A stretch of DNA of 64,000 nucleotides, taken from assembly GCF_018623055.1 (NCBI RefSeq), contig NZ_CP076019.1:1860001-1924000 (forward strand), in the 5' to 3' direction. The notes below the pieces were generated by a model. The model saw only the letters and a list, made by a program, of their open reading frames with translations, ran no database searches and was not told the origin of the DNA. The stretch is from Halorubrum sp. 2020YC2. Lineage in GTDB: Archaea > Halobacteriota > Halobacteria > Halobacteriales > Haloferacaceae. Positions 17,897 to 26,663 of this stretch are shown one piece after another. A program made the translations under genes and the position numbers. The first letter of the stretch is position 1. Every line of letters begins with the position of its first letter.

Positions 17897-18690
17897 ATGT
17901 CTCGGCTCGCGTTCCGCGCGGCCGCGGCGGTCGTCGGCGTCGCCCTGCTCGCCGCCTCCCTGACTGCGGCGCTGTTCGTCGCGGACCTGCTGCGCGCGGC
18001 CTGGGCCGCCCGCCCCGACCTCCCGGTCCTCCTCGCGCTGCTGGCCGCGGGCGCGCTCGGGTCGGCGTACCTCAGCTACCGGCTCGGCACCGCGCAGATC
18101 CTCGCGAACCTGCGCAGCGACCGCGTCCCCCGGGAGCGGGCGCCGGACCTCCACCGCCGGATCGACTCGCTCGCGGCCCGGATGAACGTCGCGCGCCCGG
18201 ACCTCTACGTCACCGACGCGCGCGCGCCGAACGCGTTCGCGGTCGGCGGCGGGGAGACGGCGGCGCGCTGGTGATAGATCGGTCCCTGTTCCGGCTGCTC
18301 TCCCCGCGCGAGACGGAGGCGATCCTCGCGCACGAGTTGGCGCACTTGGAGGGGAACGACGGGTTCGCGATCGCGATGGCCGACGGGGTCGGGCGCTCGC
18401 TGGTGGGAATCGCCACGGTCGTCGCGCGCGCTCGCGCTCTCCGGACTCGCCGCCGCCTCGGCCTGGGTCCGCGGGCGACCGGGCGACCGCTCTGGCCCGT
18501 TCGCGCGCCTTCGCCGGGCGCTCGCGGGCGCGCTGTTCGGCGGGTTCGTCCTCGCGACGCTCGTCTCCCGGTCGCGGTCGCGGAAGCGGGAGTTCGCGGC
18601 CGACGACCGCGCGGCCGAGGTGACCGGCGACCCGATAGCGCTCGCGCGGGCGCTCCGCCGGATCGAGCGCGCGACTGAGCCGTCGTGCCG
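17897..18690 (+). pseudogene. HtpX-like M48 membrane metalloprotease, frameshifts and probable missing C-terminus
   Basis: The N-terminal frame from 17897 has two membrane helices (AAAVVGVALLAASLTAALFV and LPVLLALLAAGALGSAYLSY), then PDLYVTDARAPNAFAVGGG. After a frame change near 18270 comes ALVIDRSLFRLLSPRETEAI and AHELAHLEGND, the HExxH zinc motif. After another near 18430 comes LFGGFVLATLVSRSRSRKRE and FAADDRAAEVTG, with the third ligand Glu region. The chain then stops resembling M48 after ALRRIERATEP near 18690, so about 30-60 residues of the usual end seem lost. The family degrades misfolded membrane proteins. Confidence 0.75.
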
Positions 18691-19173
18691 GTCGCGACCG
18701 CCGCCCTCGGATTCGCCCTCACGCCGGTCGGGCGCGGGTACACGGCGGTCGCGCTCGGCCTCCTCGCGTACCGCTACCGGGAGCCGACCCGCGAGCGCCT
18801 CCTCACCGCGCCGGGCCGCCGCGGTCGCCGCGCTCGCGCTCCCGGTCGCGCTCGTCGGCACCGCCGTATTCGAGACCGGGTCGCCCTCCCGGTTCGTCAC
18901 CGGCCCCGCGAGCGCGGCGGTCGTCGCGACCGGCGTCGTCGCCGGCGTGCTCGTCGCCCGGCGGCGGTGGCTCGCGCTCGCCGGCGTGACGGTCGGCGTC
19001 GGACTGCTCGCCGCGGCGACGATCGCGGGCGCGCTCGGGGTCGTCGGGCTGGTGTTCGGGCCGCTCGCGGTGCTGTTCGGCGTCGTCACCGGTGTCGTGC
19101 CGTTCGGCTACGGCTACTGGTTCGCGCGGCCCGCGCCGGGGAGTCGGCCGGGCAGGCCGAGGCGGACGGCTGA
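18688..19173 (+). pseudogene. Membrane protein fragment of unknown family, frameshifted
   Basis: The frame from 18688 reads VATAALGFALTPVGRGYTAV and LGLLAYRYREPTRERLLT. After a shift near 18805 it continues AVAALALPVALVGTAVFETG, three more helices with a RRRW turn, and GYGYWFARPAP. A last shift near 19140 gives GESAGQAEADG and the TGA at 19173. It would be a protein with five or six helices that lacks its own start. It may be the next gene after htpX whose beginning was removed together with the end of htpX. I cannot assign a function. The following 200 bp up to 19373 contain a 7 bp inverted repeat TTCAGGC/GCCTGAA (19209-19225) and no gene. Confidence 0.5.
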
Positions 19174-19373
19174 ATCGAAATCACCGCATATAACCGGTCT
19201 GCGCCGGTTTCAGGCGTGGCCTGAACCCCCGTTCAACACCGCCCCGAACTCGTTCAGCCGGCGAAATACAAGGACCGTAGAGGTACTCGTGTCGGTATCT
19301 CCAGCACGGAGTTCGTCACTATGACAGCGACACGCGCACGCTATCGATTCGTACAGTTGACGGAGGGACAGGT

Positions 19374-22300
19374 ATGACGCGGCCCCGAGTACGCGCGGCC
19401 GCGCTGGCCGCGATCATGCTCGCGTCGATGGTCGCGGTCGGCGCCGGGTTCGCGGGGAGTGCGGCCGCAGAAGATCACACGATTGTAGTCTCCGACGACC
19501 CCGGAGACGGCCAATACGCGTCGATTCCGGCTGCCCTTGACGCAGCCGCACCCGGAGACACGATCTCCGTACAGGACGACCAAGTAATCACGTCCCCCGA
19601 CAACAGAATTGTTGTCGATACGAACGCATCCGGAGCGTCGCTTGAGGGTGTGAGCATCGTCGCTGACGGCGATGTAACCGTCCGGTACGAACAGCCGGAC
19701 GAAGAAGCACCGGGCGTGAATCCGGGTTATCCCACCTTCGACGTACAAGCTGATAATGTGACGATTTCCGGGTTCACCATCGAACTTGATACGAACGACG
19801 TCTACGACGGTAGCGAGCGCAGCGCGCAAGCGATCAAGGTCGGAGGGTTCCAGGCTTCTGGTGGATCCGGCGTCGAAGTTACTGATAACAACATCTCCTT
19901 TGTGGGAGCGGATAACGACAAGATCGCCACTACTGGTGTCGGCCTTATTGACCCGAACGAAGGAGGCCAGCTTGCTGGCGCGACGGTGTCGGGCAACTCC
20001 ATAGAGGTATTCAATACCGGTTTGTTCGCATTCACGACTGATGACGGCCTAACTGGCGATTTCGACGTTTCAGACAACGAATTCCAGAACAACGGGGTTC
20101 AGTACCTCGATAACTCCGAGCAGGTAGATGGAGGTGCTGTCTTCGAAAAAAACAGCTTCAACAAGGCCGCGTTCCCAGTAATCCCGCAAATCTGGACGAC
20201 GTAATCCACTCCTCAGTCCAGAGCGCTGTAGACAGCTCGCAGTCCGATGCGACCGTCATGGTCGACTCCGGCACGTACGCGGAGAACGTGACGGTCGACA
20301 CCGGTGGGCTCTCTTTAGAAGGACCGAACGCCGGAACTCCCGGTCACGACGGCGACCGTGAGTCCGAAGCGACGGTGGAGGGTCAGGTCGTCGTGTCGGC
20401 CGATAACGTCGTGTTCGACGGGTTTGACGTTTCCCCGCCGAACGCGAGTAGCGGTGCCGAGGCTCTGCGAGTAAGCGATAGTACGGATAGCGTCATTGTT
20501 CGGAACAACGTTGTCCGTGACTTCAGTGAAGATGAGCTTCCGCAGTGGGAAGGCATAGACGGAATCAACGTCTTTGGGAATGACGCATCAGACGAAGTAA
20601 GTAACGTCACGGTCGCCGACAACCTCGTTGAAAAAGTATCTGGCCGCTCCACCGACGGTGGTGCTGCCGGTATTTCCGTCCAAGGTAATGTTGAGGGTGC
20701 GGATATCAACGACAACGTCGTGCGCGACATTGGTCAGGAAGATACTGCTTGGGCGTTCGGAATCGTCGTGCGAGGGACCGAAAACCACGGTGAAACTCCT
20801 AGCGAAGTTGATGTCATCGAAAATAACATCGCAACTGTTCAGTCGAACCCCACTACTGACACGGCCGGTGTCGGTCTTGGTATCGAAAGTGGAGATGAAA
20901 TCGCAGTCACCTTCGAGGACAACACGCTGAGCAGTACCGAATATCTCTTAGAGGACAAGACAGCGACTGTCAATCTCACAGCCTTCGCTGACAGCAATAC
21001 GCTTGACCGAGGAGTTCTGCTCGAAGAGGCACAAATCAGCGACGACACTCGAAATGTCGTCTTCAACAGCGTTCAGGACGGCTTGAACTCGGTCTCGGAA
21101 AACCAGACGATTTCGCTCTTACCTGGGACGTACGACAGTTCGGCCACCGTCGATACCGCGGGAGTGACGATCGAGGGACCGAACGCAGATCGAGACGGCA
21201 GTAGTGACACGCGGACTGCCGAGTCGATTATCTCGGACAAGTCGACATCGATGCGCCAAACGTGACCGTCTCCGGGATTCAGGCATCTCCCGGTACCGAG
21301 ACATTCGAAGACAAACCGCTGCCGCAGTATACATCTCTGAGGGCGATGCTACCGTTGAGAACACGCGGGTGGCCGACTTCGGTGTCAACATTACCGAAAT
21401 CGGTGTCAGTTCCGTTCAGGGGATCCATATCTACTCGGCAGACGCTGAATTGACCGACATCTCGGTCCGGAATAACGCCGTACACAATGTCAGTTACGAC
21501 GGAAGCTCGCAGGCACCGGAAGGTGGCTTCGGGGATGATTACGGGAACCTCTATGGAGTTCACGTACAGGGTGAGATTAGCGATGCGGTAGTCCGCGGCA
21601 ACTCGCTGAGTAACCTCCACTCAGACGGATACGTTCTCGGAGCAGCCGTGAGTGGCACAGGTTCGAACCCGGAGGCGACCCCGGAGAGCGTCACAGTCGA
21701 ACGGAACACGTTCGAGGACCTTTCCGCTGAAGGCGCTCCGGCGACCGCTTCGTCGTGAGTAGTGACAGGGTGGATGTCAGTTCCCTCTCAATCTCCGGAA
21801 ATACGTTCGAAACTCCTATCGCGGTGGCTAGTGGTGCCTCCGAGACCGTCAACGCCACGCTCAACTACTTCGGCAACACGACGCCCACCGTTCAGGGCGA
21901 TGTCACCTACGACCCCTTCCTGACGGTCGAACCCGACGAGGTAGACGCCGACTCGCTCGACGAGACGACGCAGTTCGGGCACGACCTCGTCGTGCCCGCC
22001 GACGGCACGCCGCACTCGGTCGCGTTCCCGGCGCCGGTGAACGACACCGTCACCGAGGTGTTCGGTGCGTTCAACGGCACCGTCTACGCGTACGACGGGA
22101 CGGCTGGGAGAGCGGCGGGGAGATAGCCGACCGGAACGTCGGCGCGCTTGACGCGTTCGTCGTCGAGGTCGACGAGGACGAGGCCGACCTCCGGGTCGTT
22201 TCGAATACGCGAGTTCGGACGCCCAGTACCCGACGAGCGCGGACCTCGGAACGGGCTGGAACTTCGTCGGCGCGCCCGACTCCGGCACGTCGAACGAGGC

Positions 22301-22526
22301 GTTCGACGTCACGACGACGGACATCGCGACCGTCTCGCACATCAACGCGGGCGCGGGGTCACAGCCCTACGGCGTGACCGCCACCGCGCCGTTCGCGACG
22401 AACCCGGACGACGTCAGCCCGTTCCAGGGCTACTGGGTGTTCGTGACCGACGACGGCGAACTCGGCGCGACGGTACCGGTCGGGCCGACGCAGTCGAACG
22501 AGGAAGGCGCGGTCGCGGGGAACTGA
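19374..22526 (+). pseudogene. Large exported right-handed beta-helix surface protein, multiple frameshifts
   Basis: The ATG at 19374 begins a Sec signal peptide (MTRPRVRAAALAAIMLASMV, cleavage near SAAAEDHT). Then follow many repeats such as DNVTISGFTIELDTNDVYDG and NLVEKVSGRS, each coil with an N-rich turn, typical of NosD-like/pectate-lyase parallel beta-helices on archaeal surfaces. Three coils begin with LEGPNA. Frame breaks lie near 20185, 21240, 21315, 21740, 22110 and 22200; after repair one ORF of about 1,050 residues runs to the TGA at 22526. It ends in a domain GWNFVGAPDSGTSNEAFDVT to FQGYWVFVTDDGELG. Much of 19.4-21.8 kb uses more A/T-rich codons than its neighbours. The ligand is unknown. 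Confidence 0.75.
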
Positions 22527-22530
22527 CGCC

Positions 22531-23954
22531 ATGAACGTCCGACACCTGCTCGGGATCGCGGCGCTGACCGTGCTCGTCGCCGGCCTCGTCGCGAGCGGGG
22601 CGGCGGTCAGCGGCGCGGCAGCACAAGACGGTCCGCCGCAGACGCCCGCAGCTACGGCGAAGTCACGGCCGACGGCGAGCCGATTGACGGCGTCACCGTC
22701 GAGGCGGTCGTCGACGGCGAGGTCCGCGACGCGATCGAGACCGACGCCGGGGGGCGGTTCGGCGGGCCGGGCGCGTTCGACGAGAAGCTCACCGTCGAGG
22801 GGCCGGCCGACGAGGTGTCGTTCCGCGTCGCCGGCTCGCAGGCCGGCACGGCGGGATGGGAGTCGGGCGCGAACGAGCGAGTCGACCTCTCGCTGGACGA
22901 GGCGCCGACCCCGCCGGACGGGGGCGACGGCGACGAGACGCCCGACGACGACCCGACGACCGACCCCGGCGACGGCACCACCGACTCCGGCGACGGGGCC
23001 GACGGCGGCGACGGCACCGCACCGGGCGGCGCTCCCGGCGGCGCCGGCGGCGCACCCGGGGGCGACGCCGGTGACGACGCCCCCGGCGGCGAGGGATCCG
23101 GCGACGACCCGACCGACCCGCCGGCGGCAGAGGACGTCCTCGACCTGCCCGCGGGCGCGTCGACGACCGGTGCGGAGACCGCGACGGCCGCGGTCGACGA
23201 GGCGACCGGGACGAGCTCGGTGACGTTCACCGGGCAGACGTCGGTCGAGGGCATCACCTTCGACGGGGCGGTCGAGGGCGCGGTCGGCGTCGCAGAGTAC
23301 GAGTCCGCGCCCGCGGCCGCGGGACCGCCGCCCGGCGCGTCGGTCTCGGTCGTCGAGATTTCGGTCCCGGAGTCCGCGACGGACGCGCCGGCGACGATCC
23401 GGACGCGCGTCTCCGCGGACCGGGTCGGGGCGACCGGCGCCGACCCCGAGGACCTCCGGCTCTCGCGGTTCGTCGACGGCGAGTGGCGGGGCCTGGAGAC
23501 GACGCTCGTCGACGAGAGCGGTGACGCGGTCGTGTTGGAGGCCGAAACGCCCGGGTTCTCGTCGTTCGCCGTCTCGGCGGTGAGCGAGCCCGACGCGGCG
23601 ATCACGGTGCCCGTCGAGACGCTCGACCCCGGCGAGACGGTGACGCTGTCGGGGCTCCGGTCCAGCGACGAGTACGGCGAGGTCGTCGCCTACGACTGGT
23701 CGGTCGACGGCGACGCCGCGACCGGCAGCACGACCGACGTGTCGTTCGCTTCCCCCGGCGAGTACGAGGTGACGCTCACGGTGACGAACGACGCGGGCGA
23801 GCGTGACACCGCGACGGCGACGGTGGCGGTCGCCGCGGACGACGCCCCGGTCGAGGAGCCGGGACTGCTGTCCGCGCGCGCGCTCGGCGCCCTGGCCGTC
23901 GCGGTCGCGGCCGCGCTGGTCGCGGTCCTCGTCGTCCGCCGTTACGACCGCTGA
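22531..23954 (+). pseudogene. Exported protein with PGF-pre-PGF-like and PKD domains and a C-terminal anchor, one frameshift
   Basis: The start 4 bp after the beta-helix gene implies one operon. MNVRHLLGIAALTVLVAGLV and ASGAAVSGAAAQ is a signal peptide. One frame break near 22650 separates it from SYGEVTADGEPIDGVTVEAV, a carboxypeptidase-regulatory-like strand set. A long Asp/Gly/Thr linker (about residues 125-200) follows. Then comes a domain ending DPEDLRLSRFVDGEWRGLE and VVLEAETPGFSSFAVSAVS, which resembles PGF-pre-PGF (TIGR04213). A PKD domain (ETLDPGETVTLSGL to AGERDTATATVAVA) and a last helix with RRYDR complete it. It is probably a membrane-anchored partner of the preceding surface protein. 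Confidence 0.75.
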
Positions 23955-24054
23955 CCCGGCGCCGCGGCCCGTTTCGCGTACTCGGTTTCGAGTTGGCGAA
24001 AATACCCCCGCGTGAGGTATCTTTTTTCATAGAAAAGCGTGATAGATACGCTAT

Positions 24055-24568
24055 ATGACAGACGTGACCCTGCGTCGCACGCAGCTCGCGACGCCCGCGA
24101 GCGACGAGAAGATGATGCACTCAGCGGCCGACAGCGACGCCGACGAGGTGTTCCTCGACTTGGAGGACTCCGTGGCGCCGAACGCCAAGCCGGACGCCCG
24201 CGAGCCGCTCATCGAGGCCGCCCGCGAGGAGGACTGGAGCGACATGGTCCTCAGCTTCCGGATGAACGGCATCGACACGAAGTGGTGGTACGACGACGTG
24301 ATCACCGTCGTCGGCGAGGCGGGCGAGTTCATCGACGACATCATCGTCCCGAAGGTGAAGTCCGCCAGCGACGTCCACACCGTCGAGACCTGCTCGCGCA
24401 GGTCGAAGAGAACAACGGGCTGGAGGCCTCGGGCGGGATCACGGTCGAGACCGCCCCGGACTACGCCGCGACCGGCGTGGACGTGATCTCGATGGGGAGC
24501 CTCACGCACTCCGCGCCCGCGCTCGACCTCTCCTTCCGGACGGGGACGGCGCCTCCCGGACCGAGTGA
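24055..24568 (+). pseudogene. Chimeric remnant: N-terminus of CitE-like CoA lyase joined to C-terminus of NadC
   Basis: The first 120 residues (MTDVTLRRTQLATPASDEKM, DEVFLDLEDSVAPNAKPDAR, DDIIVPKVKSASDVHTVET) are the start of a HpcH/HpaI-CitE-type malyl-CoA lyase. After a frame change near 24395, LLAQVEENNGLEASGG still fits CitE. It then becomes ITVETAPDYAATGVDVISMG and SLTHSAPALDLSFRTG, the end of nicotinate-nucleotide pyrophosphorylase (NadC). The join falls at LEASGG, where both families have similar residues. More than 200 residues of each enzyme are absent. The frame then reads on to the next gene; a stop in another frame is at 24568. A deletion or misassembly at a short homology is the likely cause. 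Confidence 0.7.
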
Positions 24569-24630
24569 CGACAGCGGGGGGCCGCGCCCGCGCGGCGGCC
24601 GCCGCTCTGAGAATCCGAGAGAGCGTGGTT

Positions 24631-24637
24631 TTTATAA
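24631..24637 (+). promoter_or_regulatory. TATA box of the DUF6293 regulator gene
   Basis: TTTATAA is 29 nt before the ATG at 24660. It shows that this gene has its own promoter although the upstream frame is open, and it fixes the start. Confidence 0.6.
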
Positions 24638-24659
24638 ACGCCGCCACGTCGTCGGACGT

Positions 24660-25622
24660 ATGCAGACCCACATCGTTCCGGTCGGGTTCGACTACGACCG
24701 GATGATCGCCCCGCTCATCCGGGACCAGTTCGACGTCGACCGGGTGATCCTGTTGGAGGGGACGGTCGGCAGCGAGGCCAACGTCGAGTACTCGCGCAAC
24801 ATCGCGCGCAAGCTCGAACAGGACTTCCAGAACCTCCTCGGCGCCGAGACGGTCCGCGAGCAGTTGACCGACGTGTACGACTACGACGCCGCCTTCGAGC
24901 GCGCGTTCGACCTGATCAACGCAGAACTCGATCGGAATGAGGGAGTCGACGACGCCGACGAGCGCGAGGTGTGGGTGAACCTCTGTTCGATGCCCCGCCC
25001 CGTCTCGTTCGCGTTCGCGACCGCGGCCCACTCGATCATGGTCGAGCGGCAGGCGGACCGCGACCGGATTCACACCTACTACACGGCCCCCGAGAAGTAC
25101 CTGGAGACCGAACTCGCGGAGGAGCTGCGCGCCACGCGCGACCTCCTCCGCGACCTCGACGATGGCAGCGGCGACGAGGCCATCGCCGAGGCGGGTGTCG
25201 ACCCCGAGCGCGTCGCGGACCGGCTGGCGAGCACCACGGACCTCCTCGCGGAGTTCGACGAGCGCGGCACCACCATCGGCGCGAAAAAAATCGGCGACCG
25301 CCACGTGATCGAACTGCCGGTCGCCTCCTTCCAGAACGTCAAGCCGTTCGAGGAGCTGGTGCTGTTCACGCTGGGCGAACACGGCGAGTTCGAGTCCGTC
25401 TCCGAGCTGGCCGAGACGCTCGCGGCCGAACTCAACGAGGAGTACACCGACTCGTTCCGCTCGAAGGTGATTTATAATGTGGACCGGCTGGGTCCCGGCG
25501 GTAAGGGGTACATCGAGCGCGAGGAGCACGGGAAGTCCTACCGGACGAGCCTCTCGCGAATCGGAAAGCTGTGGGTGCGTTCGCACGCCGACGAGGACCG
25601 AGACTACCGGGATCTGGCGTGA
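24660..25622 (+). CDS. HFX_2341/DUF6293-type transcriptional regulator
   Basis: This 320-residue protein starts MQTHIVPVGFDYDRMIAPLI. The N-terminal half (to about residue 150) has strand-helix repeats with VILLEGTVGSEANVEYSRNI and REVWVNLCSMPRPVSFAFAT, resembling a CARF-like Rossmann sensor. The C-terminal half has ELVLFTLGEHGEFESVSELA, then SFRSKVIYNVDRLGPGGKGY and LSRIGKLWVRSHA, a winged helix. This is the arrangement of the haloarchaeal HFX_2341 regulator family (DUF6293). If the sensor domain is CARF-like it may bind a nucleotide signal, but the ligand is not known. The frame is open for 200 codons upstream through the nadC remnant; the TATA box at 24631 decides the start. Confidence 0.82.
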   Translation: MQTHIVPVGFDYDRMIAPLIRDQFDVDRVILLEGTVGSEANVEYSRNIARKLEQDFQNLLGAETVREQLTDVYDYDAAFERAFDLINAELDRNEGVDDADEREVWVNLCSMPRPVSFAFATAAHSIMVERQADRDRIHTYYTAPEKYLETELAEELRATRDLLRDLDDGSGDEAIAEAGVDPERVADRLASTTDLLAEFDERGTTIGAKKIGDRHVIELPVASFQNVKPFEELVLFTLGEHGEFESVSELAETLAAELNEEYTDSFRSKVIYNVDRLGPGGKGYIEREEHGKSYRTSLSRIGKLWVRSHADEDRDYRDLA

Positions 25623-25642
25623 ACGATACCGGGATATAGCGA

Positions 25643-26350
25643 TTAGTCTGACGTGACTGGGCGGAAATCGACTGACAGTTCGGGATAGACTTCACTATCT
25701 GATTTCTCTTGTTCAAGTTGATCGAGGTAGTCTGCCAGCGTTTCGAGTTCGGGTATCTCGGTTGTGTCCGCGTATCGGTCTATGAGGTACCCAGCAACCG
25801 TAACGAAGAGCATTGAGTAATTGGGACTTCCCTGATAGTGGTGCCCAAGGTGTGCCAAGTTGTTCCGCTTTTTTCTGGCTAATTTGAGAGTTGCTTCGAT
25901 TTCATCTACATGGCCGTTAGGAACATCCCGGCGCAAGTCTTTCTTTAAGATATTCTCTGAATCGTTAATATGTGGTGTGTTCCCACCTTTGTTTGACATA
26001 TAAGTGAGGTAGTTTCGTGAGTTCAGTTTGAGGTGAACTGCTGATACTATCAGTTCTAATGCGACCCCATAGAACAAGTCCGCAGCCATGTGTCTAGACC
26101 AATCTCGTCGCGAAAGCCGGTTTGTAGACACGTCGCGGTTTTTCCACTCGTCTCCCGGCGCACCCACCTTCGTAATGGCCATATCAATGTACGCCGCAGC
26201 CTGCTTGAATTGTTGATCGTGGGGTGGACTCCCGTATTTAGAAACTTCTGGCTCATGGTAGTACGCCCAGATCTCGTACGTCGCTGCTCGATAGTGCTCA
26301 CCAACCTCCTGCTGGTACTGTCGTATTTGCTCCAAAGTATTCTGTCTCAT
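25643..26350 (-). CDS. HEPN-like protein in an AT-rich island
   Basis: This 235-residue protein has much less acidic composition and more A/T-rich codons (AAT, ATA, TTT) than its neighbours. RKKRNNLAHLGHHY contains R162-N-N-L-A-H167, the Rx4H motif with Asn after Arg that marks catalytic HEPN RNase domains. The helices before and after (about 85-115 and 145-200) fit a HEPN bundle; the N-terminal 70 residues include YEIWAYYHEPEVSKYGSPPH. HEPN RNases act in toxin-antitoxin, abortive infection and CRISPR systems. No partner gene is present. The atypical base composition and position between a regulator and repeat copy C suggest recent transfer. The HEPN assignment rests on one motif and secondary structure. 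Confidence 0.6.
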   Translation of the reverse strand: MRQNTLEQIRQYQQEVGEHYRAATYEIWAYYHEPEVSKYGSPPHDQQFKQAAAYIDMAITKVGAPGDEWKNRDVSTNRLSRRDWSRHMAADLFYGVALELIVSAVHLKLNSRNYLTYMSNKGGNTPHINDSENILKKDLRRDVPNGHVDEIEATLKLARKKRNNLAHLGHHYQGSPNYSMLFVTVAGYLIDRYADTTEIPELETLADYLDQLEQEKSDSEVYPELSVDFRPVTSD

Positions 26351-26432
26351 GATAGTTTTCGTTGAGAGCTATGCTATTGAAATCGGGGTCCAATGAGACT
26401 GGGCAGTTATTTGCTTCTCTCTGTAGGCAACA

Positions 26433-26609
26433 CCCCAAAGCCCCTTTGAGTCCCGCGCACGGTAACCGCGCCTCACACCTCCCCAGCCTCGTCGGCCGGC
26501 CTTCGCTTCGCTCCGGCCGGCCGACTCCCTCGCGCGTGCTGTCTCGCGGCCGCCGAGGGCGGCCGCTCGCAGGCACGCGCCACCGCGGTTTCCAGTATCC
26601 GCTTATCAA
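26433..26609 (-). repeat. Repeat copy C: truncated member lacking the long-stem module
   Basis: On the minus strand it has a weak TTGATAAGC box (26609-26601), GTGGCGCGTGCC from 26583, the GCGGCCGCC/GGCGGCCGC hairpin, and a second hairpin at 26525-26491 with perfect 11 bp arms (GTCGGCCGGCC/GGCCGGCCGAC) and loop GGAGCGAAGCGAA. The core GAGGCTGGGGAGGTGTGAGG follows. GACTCAAAGGGGCTTTGGGG then fuses the pre-stem box to the tail box (junction 26437-26446), so the long stem is absent. The AT-rich HEPN island starts directly after it. Confidence 0.85.
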
Positions 26610-26663
26610 TCGTAGCTGTCTCGACCCGCCCGTTTATCAGGATGGAACCGGGAGCGTTAGGGG

